Below are positions 55,121 through 64,000 of a stretch of 64,000 nucleotides of DNA, one piece after another. This DNA is from G963692885 sp964658655. Lineage in GTDB: Bacteria; Acidobacteriota; Terriglobia; Terriglobales; Acidobacteriaceae. Both the position numbers and the translations under genes were made by a program. The notes under the pieces are model-generated. The model was not told the origin of the DNA, made no database searches, and was given only the letters and a program-made list of their open reading frames with translations. Numbering within the stretch: position 1 is the stretch's first letter; the number at the start of each line of letters is the position of its first letter. The stretch is from positions 79,529-143,528 of the forward strand of contig CAZZZL010000009.1 of the NCBI GenBank assembly GCA_964658655.1. The letters run 5' to 3'.

Positions 55121-58100
55121 ATGTGGATCGTACGACTGGCGTTACGGCGCCCCTATACATTTGCCGTTCTCGCACTGCTCCTCCTCATCCTGGGACCCGT
55201 CTCCATTTTCACGACACCTGTCGATATCTTCCCCAACATCGATATCCCGGTCGTCAGCGTCGTCTGGCAGTATTCAGGACTTTCGCCGCAGAATATGGCC
55301 GATCGCATCGTCTCCATTACCGAGCGTGCGCTGACCACCACCGTCGATAACATCGATCACTTCGAGTCGAACTCCCTCTACGGCATTGCCGTCGTCAAGA
55401 TCTACTTCCAGCCGCAGGTCAACATCGGCAACGCGATCGCACAGGTCACTGCTATCTCGCAGACCCAGCTCAAGCAGTTGCCGGCCGGCACCACTCCGCC
55501 GCTCATCATCACCTACAGCGCATCGAGCGTGCCGATTCTGCAGCTTGGCCTTTCCGGCGTTGGCCTTTCCGAACAGCAGTTGAACGACTACGGCCAGAAC
55601 TTCCTTCGCGTCCAGCTGGTCACGATTGAAGGCGCCGCTATCCCCTACCCCTATGGCGGCAAGCAGCGCCAGGTGCAGTTCGACCTGGACGCGTCGGCTC
55701 TTCAAGCCAAGGGATTATCACCGCAGGATGTCGTAACGGCCGTTGGCAATCAGAATCTCATCCTGCCCTCAGGCACACTCAAGGACGGCGGCTATGAATA
55801 CCAGGTCGAAACCAACTCAGCGCCCCTTACCATCGAAGGTCTGAACGACATCCCCCTTCGCCAGGTTAACGGCGCGATGGTCTATGTCCGCGATGTCGCA
55901 CACGTCCGCGACGGCTTTCCGCCGCAGACCAATATTGTCCGCGTGAATGGCCAGCGCGCATCGCTGATCACCATCCTCAAAAATGGTCATACGTCGACGC
56001 TCAAGATCATCGAGAACGTCTTCAAGAAGCTTCCTGAACTGAAGCAGCAGCTCCCCTCCAACCTCAAGATCACCGCGCTGTCCGATCAATCCATCTACGT
56101 CCGCGGCGCGATTGACGGAGTGGTCCGCGAAGGCCTGATCGCAGCCTGCCTCACCGGCTTCATGATCCTCGTCTTTCTTGGCAGCTGGCGCTCCACTATC
56201 ATCATCGCGGTCTCGATTCCGCTGGCTATCATCGTCTCCCTGGTCTGTCTTGGCGCACTCGGTGAGACCATCAACATCATGACGCTCGGCGGCCTGGCCC
56301 TCGCCGTCGGCATCCTGGTCGACGACGCGACTGTCGAAATCGAAAACATCAATCGTAATCTTGAAGAAGGCAAGGCAATCGAGCAGGCCATTCTCGATGG
56401 CGCTGCGCAGATTGCCGTTCCTGCCCTGGTCTCGACGCTCTCCATCTGCATCGTGTTCGTGCCGATGTTCTTCCTCACCGGCGTCGCCAAATACCTCTTC
56501 GTGCCGCTGGCCGAGTCAGTTGTATTCGCCATGCTCGCGTCCTACATCCTCTCCCGTACCATCGTGCCGACCATGGCGCTCTACCTGCTCAAGGAGCACG
56601 ATGCGGACGAAGCCGCCGCCCACAAGAAGAGCCGCAATCCCTTCACCCGCTTTCAGCTTGCCTTCGAGCGCCGCTTCGAGCAGCTGCGCAGCTTCTATCA
56701 CGGCCTGCTCTCGCTTGCCATTGATCACGCCGTCATCTTCCTGATCATTTTCATGGTTTTTTGCGTTGGTTCGTTCGCGCTGCTGTACGGTTTCCTGGGC
56801 CAGGATTTCTTCCCCACCGTCGATGGCACCCAGTTTGAAATCCACATGCGCGCGCCTACCGGCACACGTATCGAAGAAACCGCGCGCATGGCAGACCAGG
56901 TCGAGAACGTGATGCGGCAGACCATTCCGAAAAGCGAAATCGCCAGCATCGTCGACATCATCGGCCTGCCTTATTCCGGCCTGAATACCTCGTACAGCAA
57001 CACCGGTGTGGTGAGCGCAGCGGATTGCGACATCACTGTTTCGCTCGCCGAAAAACATCACTCTGCCAATGGCTACGTCGAGCAGTTGCGCGGCAAACTC
57101 GGCGCGGCCTTCCCTGGAACGGAGTTCTACCAGCTGCCCGTCGACATGACCACGCAGATTCTCAACTTCGGCCTGCCGGCGCCGCTTGATGTCCAGGTCA
57201 TCGGGCAGAACCTCGAAGCGAATCATGCTTTCGCCACGCGCCTGATGAATGAGATCAAGTACGTGCCCGGCGCAGTTGACGTCCGTATCCAGCAGCCCTT
57301 CAACCTGCCCCGCTACTTTATCGATGTCGATCGCACCAAGGCGCAGACCGTCGGATTGCAGCAGAAAGACATCGCCACCAACGTGCTGTCTGCGCTGAGC
57401 GGCAGCTTCCAGACAGCGCCTACGTTCTACCTCGATCCTCGTAATGGTGTCGAGTACAACATAGCCGTGCAGTCCCCGCAGTACGGCCTGGATTCGCTCC
57501 AGAAATTGCAGAACATCCCGCTCACCGCTGCTTCGGCTGCCAACGCTCCCATGGCGACCGGCGATCCGAACACCGCCGGCACCGGCCCGTCTGCTGCCGG
57601 CTCAAGCACATCCGGCACCGTACCGCTGACCGCCTCGTACCAGATGGGCGGCAAGCCTATCCAGATCCTCGGCAACATGGCCTCCATCACGCGTGGCAGC
57701 GAGATGGCAGTCGTCACCCACTACAATATCGTGCCCGTCATTGATATCTATGGCAACGTGCAGGGTACTGACCTGCGCAGCGTAGCCGTGAAGATCCAGC
57801 GGATTGTCGACCGCTCCCGCAAGGACCTGCCCAAGGGATCGCGTGTCGTTATTCGCGGCCAGGTGCAGACGATGAATGAATCGTTCGAAGGCCTGCTCGC
57901 CGGCCTCATCTTTTCAATCCTGCTGGTCTACCTGCTCATCGTCATCAACTTCCAGTCGTGGCTCGATCCGTTCATTATTGTCGCGGCATTGCCCGCCGCA
58001 CTTTCCGGCATCGTCTGGATGCTCTTCATCACTGGCACCCACCTGAGCGTCCCGGCGCTTACCGGTTCCATCATGTGCATGGGCGTCGCGACTGCCAATT

Positions 58101-58456
58101 CAATCCTGGTCGTCTCCTTCGCCAAGGAGCAACTTGAATCGAACGGTGGTGACGCGCCGCAGGCAGCGCGCGATGCCGGCTACACCCGCTTCCGCCCGGT
58201 CATCATGACAGCCTTGGCGATGATCATCGGCATGGTGCCCATGGCGCTTGGCCTTGGCGACGGCGGCGAGCAGAATGCACCGCTCGGCCGCGCCGTCATC
58301 GGCGGCCTGCTCTTCGCCACCACGGCCACACTCTTCTTTGTGCCGACATTCTTCAGCATCGTCCACGCCGCACTTGAGAAGCGCAAGCGCGAAAAGGAAC
58401 AGCAGGCGCGCGGCGGATCGCAAAACAGCGATGAGGAAGCAGGAGACTTCGCATGA
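55121..58456 (+). CDS. RND efflux pump inner-membrane permease
   Basis: From the ATG at 55121 the protein is 1111 residues (a GTG at 55100 would add seven). It has twelve membrane helices and two large periplasmic loops. The proton-relay acids are in helix 4, AVGILVDDATVEIENI. The N-terminus IVRLALRRPYTFAVLAL and the end FATTATLFFVPTFFSIV fit the AcrB/MexB group. The second periplasmic loop carries an Ala/Gly/Ser/Thr-rich low-complexity stretch (57541-57625) not usual in AcrB. It is followed by the adaptor and channel genes on the same strand and exports hydrophobic compounds with them. The substrate is unknown. Confidence 0.93.
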   Translation: MWIVRLALRRPYTFAVLALLLLILGPVSIFTTPVDIFPNIDIPVVSVVWQYSGLSPQNMADRIVSITERALTTTVDNIDHFESNSLYGIAVVKIYFQPQVNIGNAIAQVTAISQTQLKQLPAGTTPPLIITYSASSVPILQLGLSGVGLSEQQLNDYGQNFLRVQLVTIEGAAIPYPYGGKQRQVQFDLDASALQAKGLSPQDVVTAVGNQNLILPSGTLKDGGYEYQVETNSAPLTIEGLNDIPLRQVNGAMVYVRDVAHVRDGFPPQTNIVRVNGQRASLITILKNGHTSTLKIIENVFKKLPELKQQLPSNLKITALSDQSIYVRGAIDGVVREGLIAACLTGFMILVFLGSWRSTIIIAVSIPLAIIVSLVCLGALGETINIMTLGGLALAVGILVDDATVEIENINRNLEEGKAIEQAILDGAAQIAVPALVSTLSICIVFVPMFFLTGVAKYLFVPLAESVVFAMLASYILSRTIVPTMALYLLKEHDADEAAAHKKSRNPFTRFQLAFERRFEQLRSFYHGLLSLAIDHAVIFLIIFMVFCVGSFALLYGFLGQDFFPTVDGTQFEIHMRAPTGTRIEETARMADQVENVMRQTIPKSEIASIVDIIGLPYSGLNTSYSNTGVVSAADCDITVSLAEKHHSANGYVEQLRGKLGAAFPGTEFYQLPVDMTTQILNFGLPAPLDVQVIGQNLEANHAFATRLMNEIKYVPGAVDVRIQQPFNLPRYFIDVDRTKAQTVGLQQKDIATNVLSALSGSFQTAPTFYLDPRNGVEYNIAVQSPQYGLDSLQKLQNIPLTAASAANAPMATGDPNTAGTGPSAAGSSTSGTVPLTASYQMGGKPIQILGNMASITRGSEMAVVTHYNIVPVIDIYGNVQGTDLRSVAVKIQRIVDRSRKDLPKGSRVVIRGQVQTMNESFEGLLAGLIFSILLVYLLIVINFQSWLDPFIIVAALPAALSGIVWMLFITGTHLSVPALTGSIMCMGVATANSILVVSFAKEQLESNGGDAPQAARDAGYTRFRPVIMTALAMIIGMVPMALGLGDGGEQNAPLGRAVIGGLLFATTATLFFVPTFFSIVHAALEKRKREKEQQARGGSQNSDEEAGDFA

Positions 58457-58559
58457 TCATTTCTTCGCAAGCAATGTGCATGAACGAGCAGCATGTAACT
58501 CTGCAGACGGCCGCGCCGTCGATTTTCAGCATAGTGACAGAAACAGGAGAACAGCTCTA

Positions 58560-59855
58560 ATGGAGCAGCCTCGTCAAACCGACAAACAGGGTGAGAAACA
58601 GCATCACGAACCGTCGCAGCATGGCGGACAGTCGCCGGAGAAACGGATCTCCGGTCGCGCCGCCATGCTTGTGCTCGTCCTGTTGTTAATCGTATCCGTT
58701 ATTGTTATTATTTCCGGTGTTGTCCCTCGCGTCCGCGCCCGCACTTCCCTCAAGAACGATACCGACGCCACTGCTGCGCCTGACGTGACGGCACAAAAAC
58801 CGGTCATGGGCGCGCCCGACCAGGAAGTCGTGGTGCCCGGGAACATGTACGCCTACCTGGACGCGCCTATCTACGCGCGCACCAGCGGTTATCTCGAAAA
58901 GTGGTATTACGACATCGGCGCCCATGTTAAAAAGGGTGCGCTGCTCGCCGTCATCAGTGCGCCTGAAGTCGATCAGCAACTTGCGCAAGCCAGGGCCGAC
59001 CTCGCGACCGCCCAGTCGAATGCCAGCTTCGCTGCGTCGACCGCAAACCGCTACCAGGAGCTGTTGAAATCCGACGCTGTTTCGAAACAGGACACCGAGA
59101 ATTTCACGACGCAGTCCAACTCCAGCGTGACCGCTGTCAAGTCCGCCCAGGCCAATGTGCAGCGCCTGCAGGCCCTCACTTCGTTCGAAAGAATCTACGC
59201 ACCCTTCAGCGGTACCATCACTTCGCGCGCCATCGACGTCGGCCAACTCATTGACTCCGGTGCCAATCGCGAGCTCTTCCACATGGCGCAGACCGACATC
59301 CTGCGCGTCTACACCAACATCCCGCAGATCTACGTGCGCGACGCCGTCAAGGGCGCAAAAGCCACGCTTGAATTTTCTGAATATCCCGGCGAAACCTTCA
59401 CCGGCACACTTGTCCGCAATGCCAATGCCATTGACCCGGCATCGCGCACACTGCTCGCTGAAATCGATGTCAATAACAAGGACGGCCGGCTCGTCCCCGG
59501 TGCCTATACCGTAGTCCATCTCAAGGTGAATCGCAGTGTTCCAACGCTGGTACTTCCGGTCGCGACACTTATCTTTCAATCACCGGGCCTGCAGGTCGCT
59601 ACTGTCGTCCACGGCTCCGATGGCGATCGCGTCAAGCTCGTCAGTATCGTTCTTGGTCACGATGACGGCAAGACTGTGCAGGTGGTCAGCGGCCTCGACA
59701 AGGACGCGCTTGTCATCAATAATCCGCCGGACTCCCTGAGCGATCATGAGCTGGTACACATCGTCCAGCCCGAGGGCAACGTTCCTAATCAGCCCGGGCA
59801 GAACCAGACCGCTCCTTCAAACAATACGGAGAAGGGTAGCGGGGGCGGCAAGTGA
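58560..59855 (+). CDS. RND periplasmic adaptor (HlyD/AcrA family)
   Basis: From the ATG at 58560, 11 bases after AGGAG, the protein is 431 residues. It has a charged cytoplasmic start, one membrane anchor (MLVLVLLLIVSVIVIISGVV), a lipoyl half (YLDAPIYARTSGYLEKWYYD), an alpha-helical hairpin (about 150-220), the second lipoyl half (RIYAPFSGTITSRAIDVGQL) and beta-barrel/membrane-proximal domains. It bridges the RND pump to the outer-membrane channel. It lies 103 bases after the pump and its last codon overlaps the start of the channel gene (GTGA). Confidence 0.92.
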   Translation: MEQPRQTDKQGEKQHHEPSQHGGQSPEKRISGRAAMLVLVLLLIVSVIVIISGVVPRVRARTSLKNDTDATAAPDVTAQKPVMGAPDQEVVVPGNMYAYLDAPIYARTSGYLEKWYYDIGAHVKKGALLAVISAPEVDQQLAQARADLATAQSNASFAASTANRYQELLKSDAVSKQDTENFTTQSNSSVTAVKSAQANVQRLQALTSFERIYAPFSGTITSRAIDVGQLIDSGANRELFHMAQTDILRVYTNIPQIYVRDAVKGAKATLEFSEYPGETFTGTLVRNANAIDPASRTLLAEIDVNNKDGRLVPGAYTVVHLKVNRSVPTLVLPVATLIFQSPGLQVATVVHGSDGDRVKLVSIVLGHDDGKTVQVVSGLDKDALVINNPPDSLSDHELVHIVQPEGNVPNQPGQNQTAPSNNTEKGSGGGK

Positions 59856-61345
59856 CCACGCATCCCAAATCCGGCAACGCATTGAAAATTGCGCTGGCAG
59901 GCATGACGCTGCTTGCCCTTGCGGGCTGCACCGTCGGCCCTAACTATCACAAGCCGGACGCACCCACCGCTCCTGCCTTCAAGGAAGACGCACCGACTGC
60001 GGAAGTCACACCTCCGCCGAATCCGCCGAATGGCGGCTGGAAACGCGCACAGCCCGGCGATGACAAACTTCGCGGCAAGTGGTGGGAGATCTACGGCGAC
60101 ACAGAATTGAACAAGCTCGAAGAAACGATCGTCGTTTCGAATCAGACCCTCAAGGCGCAGTATGAGCAATATCGCCGAGCCATCGACACGGTGCGCGAAT
60201 ATCGCGCGAACTATTACCCGACCGTCAGCGTGAATCCCAGCGCCGCGCGCACCAAGCTTTCGCCGCACCAGCCGAACTTCAACCAGGCGCTCGAAAATAA
60301 GCAGTACAACAATTTCATTGCAGCCGGCCAGGCGGAGTGGGAGCCGGACCTCTGGGGCAGCGTTCGACGCACCATAGAAGGCGCGCGCGCCAATGCCCAG
60401 GCCTCCGCCGCAGACCTCGCCAATGTCGACCTGAGCCTGCATTCCGAACTGGCGCAGGACTACTTCGAAATGCGCGGGCTCGATACGCAACAGCAACTAT
60501 TGCAAAATACGATTGCCGAATACCAGCGTTATCTCGACCTCACCAACATCCGCTTCAAAGGCGGCGTCTCCACCGAGAGCGACGTGGCTTTGGCGCAAAC
60601 CCAGCTTGATCAGACCAAGGCGCAGCTCATCGATATCGGTATCGCGCGCGCGCAGTATGAGCACGCCATTGCTACCCTCACCGGTGTACCCGCGTCCAGC
60701 TTCAACCTTGCGACCGCGCCGCTCATTCTCACCCTGCCGGATGTGCCGGTAGGCGTCCCTTCTGAAATCCTCGAGCGCCGTCCCGATGTCGCCGGCGCCG
60801 AACGTCGTGCTGATGCCGCCAACGCACAGATCGGCGTTGCCATCGCCGCGTTCTATCCCACCATCAGTCTGAACGGCAGCGGTGGCTTCCAGTCCAGCCA
60901 GATCGGTACCTTGTTCCAGGGCCCGAGCAATCTCTGGTCGCTCGGCGGATCTGCCACCGAACTGCTCTTCGACGCAGGCCGCCGTCGTGCCATCACCGAC
61001 GAAGCGCGCGCCACCTATGACGGCCAGGTCGCCACCTATCGCCAGTCTGTTCTACAGGCATTTCAGGACGTCGAAGACCAGCTTGCCGCATTGCGCATCC
61101 TCAGCCAGGAATCCGTAGCGCAGGACCTCGCCGTGCGCGATGCTCAGCGCTCGCTCGCCGTCTCCACGCGCCGCTACAAAGATGGCATCACGACTTATCT
61201 CGAGGTCATCACCGCACAGGCCACTGAACTCACGAACGAACGCACCGCAGCCGACATCACCACCCGCCAGTTCGCCTCCAGCGTCCAGCTGGTCAAGGCC
61301 CTGGGCGGCGGCTGGGACACCACGCAACTCCCCAAGCACCCGTAG
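59852..61345 (+). CDS. RND outer-membrane channel (OprM/NodT family)
   Basis: A 497-residue lipoprotein channel. The signal peptide ends with a lipobox LALAGCTVGPNYHKPD, Cys about residue 27, typical for NodT-family factors. Two helical repeats follow (GGVSTESDVALAQTQLDQTK and the second copy near 420-470 DGITTYLEVITAQATELTNE). VPVGVPSEILERRPDVAGAE is the family marker. The start is a GTG overlapping the adaptor stop by four bases, so the genes are translationally coupled. It completes the tripartite efflux system. Confidence 0.93.
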   Translation: MTTHPKSGNALKIALAGMTLLALAGCTVGPNYHKPDAPTAPAFKEDAPTAEVTPPPNPPNGGWKRAQPGDDKLRGKWWEIYGDTELNKLEETIVVSNQTLKAQYEQYRRAIDTVREYRANYYPTVSVNPSAARTKLSPHQPNFNQALENKQYNNFIAAGQAEWEPDLWGSVRRTIEGARANAQASAADLANVDLSLHSELAQDYFEMRGLDTQQQLLQNTIAEYQRYLDLTNIRFKGGVSTESDVALAQTQLDQTKAQLIDIGIARAQYEHAIATLTGVPASSFNLATAPLILTLPDVPVGVPSEILERRPDVAGAERRADAANAQIGVAIAAFYPTISLNGSGGFQSSQIGTLFQGPSNLWSLGGSATELLFDAGRRRAITDEARATYDGQVATYRQSVLQAFQDVEDQLAALRILSQESVAQDLAVRDAQRSLAVSTRRYKDGITTYLEVITAQATELTNERTAADITTRQFASSVQLVKALGGGWDTTQLPKHP

Positions 61346-61401
61346 CGGCACAGCGAAGTGGATATGCCTCCGGCAGGCCCCGCCCGCTGGGGGCTAGCGA
61401 A

Positions 61402-62889
61402 TCACTCGGCCACCCCATGTCCAAGGGGCAGGGGGCCCGTGGCGATCATCTGGTCGACGCGTCCGCTTGCTATGCGGTAGAGGGCAAACTGGCGGGCGGT
61501 GAGGCCGCGCAATTCAAACAGCAGTTCACCACGATTATCGGCGGCGGCATCCACGGCATCAATCAGCCGCAGACGTGGCGAGGCATCCAGTTCCTCTGCA
61601 CTGGTCACCTGCGTGAACAGCACCTGCGGTACGCCATAGATGTCCGGCTGCGCAATCACTGTGACATAACGAGCCTTGTCGTCAGCCTCGGCTGTCCGCG
61701 CGCTCAGCACGAGTGTGGCGCCTCCGGAATAGGTGAGCTCGAATGCACGAAACTGGACATCCGTCAGGGTCAGCACAGGGGCAGCTTTTTTGGCCGCCGC
61801 AGCTTTCCTTGCCGCGGCACGCCGCCGAGCAGCAGCCTGCGCCGGTGTCAGGTGTGTCGTCGTGGAAGACGCCTTCTTCGCAGATGAGGTTGAGTTGGCC
61901 GCAGTCTTGGTTCCGGCAGCCGTGTTCGCAGCAGCTGTGTGAGCAGCCGCATGGCCGGCAGTTGTGGAAGCGCCCGCTTTCACGGCGGGCACCGCATATT
62001 TGGCAATGGCCTTCCGCGCGATGTCTTCCATCTGCGCCTGCATTTTCGCCGAATCTTCAGGACTGGCCCAGCTATACGCAAACGAATGGTCCGGCCGCGT
62101 CACGGCGTCGGAAACAGCTACCATCTGCTCGAGATTAGGAGGCGTCCCTTCCAGGTGCTGCGTCTCTTTCGGCTGGTCTTTCGGGATCCCGCGCGTCAGC
62201 TTTGGCCGGTCCGGATCACCGCCGGCAGTCGCCGTCTCCCTGCTGCCGTTAGTCGCCGCCGGCGAGCTGTCCGTGTCCGCGGCTGTACCCGCCGCACCAG
62301 CCCCGCCCGCACGCTTGCGCAGCGTCGGCCGATCCGGATCCTCGGGCGGCGTATTCGCACTCCCGCCTCCCGGCGCGTCCGCATCAGGCGCAGCCTTGCG
62401 GAAATGCGGCCGCCGATCGCTGCCGCCATCCACCACCTCAGGGTCAACCTTTGACGGCTTCAGCTTGTGAAACGCCTCCGGCGGCGGCAATGGTTTCCAT
62501 GCCCCGTAGCCGATCCAGTCCCCGCCAACCTGCTGAGCCATCGCCACGTCGAAAAGTCCCTGCGGTTTACCGGATTGCAGCAGCTGATACTCAGTGCCGC
62601 TCTCCAGCGCCATGGGTGCCGGCCGGGCCAGGTACAGACCGCCGGCCTGGTAGGAGCCATCTTCAAAGACCGAGATCGGGATCAGCCTGCTCGCACCCGG
62701 TTTCCCAGGCTGCCCGGTCCACTCGAGCACTGCGATTGAGCGCAGCACCGGGCCCGCCTTCACCGTCGAACTGATGTGCCCCGGGTACTGCGCCAGCAGT
62801 CCCGGCGTCGCGACCATGTAACCCGACAACAGCGCCGCCAGTGTTCTTCGCCAGCCGTTCCCGTTTCGTGAATGCTCCATGGCTCTCAT
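61402..62889 (-). CDS. Ala/Pro/Lys-rich secreted hypothetical protein
   Basis: From the ATG at 62889 with GGAG five bases upstream the protein is 495 residues (the frame is open to 62946). A hydrophobic signal (LAALLSGYMVATPGLLAQ) is followed by an N-terminal folded part (about 40-140), a proline-rich linker with two DPDRP copies (DPDRPTLRKR and DPDRPKLTRG), an Ala/Thr/Lys-rich region with a basic run AAARRRAAARKAAAAKK that resembles histone-H1-like tails, and a C-terminal folded part ending SGRVDQMIATG. I do not recognise a family. Envelope location is inferred only from the signal. Confidence 0.6.
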   Translation of the reverse strand: MRAMEHSRNGNGWRRTLAALLSGYMVATPGLLAQYPGHISSTVKAGPVLRSIAVLEWTGQPGKPGASRLIPISVFEDGSYQAGGLYLARPAPMALESGTEYQLLQSGKPQGLFDVAMAQQVGGDWIGYGAWKPLPPPEAFHKLKPSKVDPEVVDGGSDRRPHFRKAAPDADAPGGGSANTPPEDPDRPTLRKRAGGAGAAGTAADTDSSPAATNGSRETATAGGDPDRPKLTRGIPKDQPKETQHLEGTPPNLEQMVAVSDAVTRPDHSFAYSWASPEDSAKMQAQMEDIARKAIAKYAVPAVKAGASTTAGHAAAHTAAANTAAGTKTAANSTSSAKKASSTTTHLTPAQAAARRRAAARKAAAAKKAAPVLTLTDVQFRAFELTYSGGATLVLSARTAEADDKARYVTVIAQPDIYGVPQVLFTQVTSAEELDASPRLRLIDAVDAAADNRGELLFELRGLTARQFALYRIASGRVDQMIATGPLPLGHGVAE

Positions 62890-63012
62890 CTTCGCTCCAA
62901 TCATAAGACGCGGCAGGAACCATTCGGACGCGTGCTCCCACCGCACTTACTTTCAGGTAGTCTTTTGTGTGTCTGCAAGGCTGCAGACATTGCGCATATA
63001 AGGGAGAACATC

Positions 63013-63480
63013 ATGGAAGTGAATGACGTCGTAGCTGATTTCGCGCTCGAAACCGACGAGGGCACCACCCTTCACCTGAAAAACCTCGCCGGCAAGCCCG
63101 TCGTTCTCTTTTTCTATCCCAAGGCCGACACGCCCGGCTGTACGATTGAGGCCTGCGGCTTCCGCGACACCTTCAAGAAAATTCAGGCCGCCGGCGCCGT
63201 CGTCCTCGGCATCTCCCGCGACACCGCCAAATCACAGAAAAAATTCCGGGAAAAGTACGAGCTGCCCTATACCCTGCTCGCCGACGTGGACGAAGTCGTC
63301 TGCAAGCAGTTTGATGTGCTGAAAGAAAAGAACATGTACGGCAAAAAGGTCATCGGCATCGAGCGCACGACATTCCTCATCGGCCCTGACCAGAAGCTTT
63401 TGAAGATCTTCCCCAAGGTCAAGCCAGAGGGTCATGCCGAAGAGGTCCTCGCTGCCGTCAAGGAACACAAAGCCGCCTGA
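63013..63480 (+). CDS. bcp: Bcp-type peroxiredoxin (thiol peroxidase)
   Basis: A 155-residue thioredoxin-fold protein of the Bcp/PrxQ group. The peroxidatic Cys is in PKADTPGCT and a second Cys five residues later (CTIEAC) is the resolving one of the atypical two-Cys type. The start at 63013 has AGGGAGA before it; the frame is open earlier to 62872 but those residues are not family-like. It reduces H2O2 or lipid hydroperoxides using thioredoxin, in the cytoplasm. Confidence 0.92.
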   Translation: MEVNDVVADFALETDEGTTLHLKNLAGKPVVLFFYPKADTPGCTIEACGFRDTFKKIQAAGAVVLGISRDTAKSQKKFREKYELPYTLLADVDEVVCKQFDVLKEKNMYGKKVIGIERTTFLIGPDQKLLKIFPKVKPEGHAEEVLAAVKEHKAA

Positions 63481-63489
63481 ATCGTCCGT

Positions 63490-63939
63490 CTAGGAAGCAG
63501 GCACCGACACAGCCGCCCGCTGTTCGGGCCTCTTCCGCAGGATGGCCGAGGAAAGCAGAGTAATCACCAGGCCCACCGGAAATGGCTCCAGGAACGTCAC
63601 CGCTGCATTGAACCACAGCTTTTCATACTGGGCCTTGTAGTTGTTCAGCTGCTGCACCTTGGCCTGGATGGCAGCCGCGCTCGCCCCAGACGCTTGCGCC
63701 TTTTCGATCATGTGAGCGGTGTATTTATCCATGAATCCATGAAGCATGAAGGAAGTTGAAATACAAAACCTCCCAGGTCACCACGTAGCAGACGCAGGAA
63801 ATCAGTGTGATCGAGATGCCGACAGCAAATGCTCTTGCGAAGGTGATCTGGCCGTCACCTTCCGTATCGCGATAGGACCGCATCCCGAAAACACCAGCAG
63901 GAATGCCAGCAACAGGATCGTGTCGCCAAGATACGACCT
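63490..63939 (-). pseudogene. Frameshifted DUF4199 membrane-protein gene
   Basis: Three collinear minus-strand pieces match the DUF4199 family: LGDTILLLAFLLVFSG, then MRSYRDTEGDGQITFARAFA and on to TWEVLYFNFLH, then MDKYTAHMIEKAQASG through AVTFLEPFPVGLVITLLSSA and the stop at 63490. The pieces are in different frames. A perfect 7-base tandem duplication (63738-63744 and 63745-63751) shifts the last junction, and a missing G in a G-run near 63884 shifts the first. An in-frame stop lies at 63940-63942. Either a pseudogene or sequencing error near the contig edge; the family is a small membrane protein of unknown function. Confidence 0.6.
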
Positions 63940-64000
63940 TTAGTCATAAAGCAAAGTGAACTATGCCCAACCAGAAAGTCAAAAGCAGCCCCGGGCCAGC

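Noticed and set aside
58248..58559. N-terminal extension of the efflux adaptor
   Set aside because: It overlaps the pump gene in another frame and has a shadow-like Ser/Arg/Pro composition; AGGAG precedes the ATG at 58560.

Overview
The window looks like a chromosomal contig from an Acidobacteriota bacterium, most likely family Acidobacteriaceae or a relative. The evidence is two very large TonB-dependent receptors with an N-terminal carboxypeptidase-regulatory-like domain, a choice-of-anchor D lipoprotein, a FecR-domain protein with a Ser/Gly-rich tail, many secreted glycoside hydrolases, and small families (DUF1684, DUF3309, DUF4199, DUF1348, DUF2147) common in that phylum. There is no rRNA gene, so the placement is inference. 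Two runs of ten Ns (42266-42275 and 53792-53801) show it is a scaffold, and the second breaks a real gene.

Layout. 1-18.3 kb: secreted phosphatase-superfamily enzyme, TonB receptor, GH13 amylase with a second TonB receptor (a likely maltodextrin uptake and hydrolysis pair), a decayed hypF end, a heme-type sensor facing a Ser/Thr kinase, an M61 peptidase and a GH3 beta-glucosidase. 19.0-26.2 kb: a degraded genomic island in the 3' end of a tRNA-Ser(UGA) gene. A 26-bp copy of the tRNA end marks the far border. Inside are remnants of an integrase, a PD-(D/E)XK nuclease, an IS3 orfA and a NACHT-like NTPase, a second tRNA 3'-end fragment (initiator-Met-like), and one large intact gene for a beta-helix/choice-of-anchor D lipoprotein. 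26.4-36.1 kb: metY-metX-DUF1684 operon behind a terminator-bearing leader, glutamine synthetase, a GT4 glycosyltransferase, DUF3309 and aconitase.

36.5-54.8 kb: mostly single housekeeping or accessory genes in alternating orientation (FecR protein, NRAMP transporter, purD, DUF2147, DUF421, LLM oxidoreductase, MFS transporter, nitroreductase, TRIC channel, GH5 cellulase, hemL, DUF1348, cold-shock protein, PLP decarboxylase, alpha-glucan phosphorylase, cyclase). Three copies of a short GC-rich repeat lie directly behind stop codons between 40.8 and 43.7 kb. 54.8-64 kb: a tripartite RND efflux operon (pump, adaptor, outer-membrane channel), an Ala/Lys-rich secreted protein, a Bcp-type peroxiredoxin and a frameshifted DUF4199 gene at the edge.

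Themes: carbohydrate capture and breakdown (TonB receptors, GH13, GH3, GH5, glucan phosphorylase), methionine and nitrogen assimilation, and export. I found no CRISPR array and no complete defence system; the island carries only broken pieces that may derive from one. The observations most worth following are the tRNA-Ser island with its preserved lipoprotein, the metY leader with two mutually exclusive hairpins, and the stop-codon-associated repeat family.
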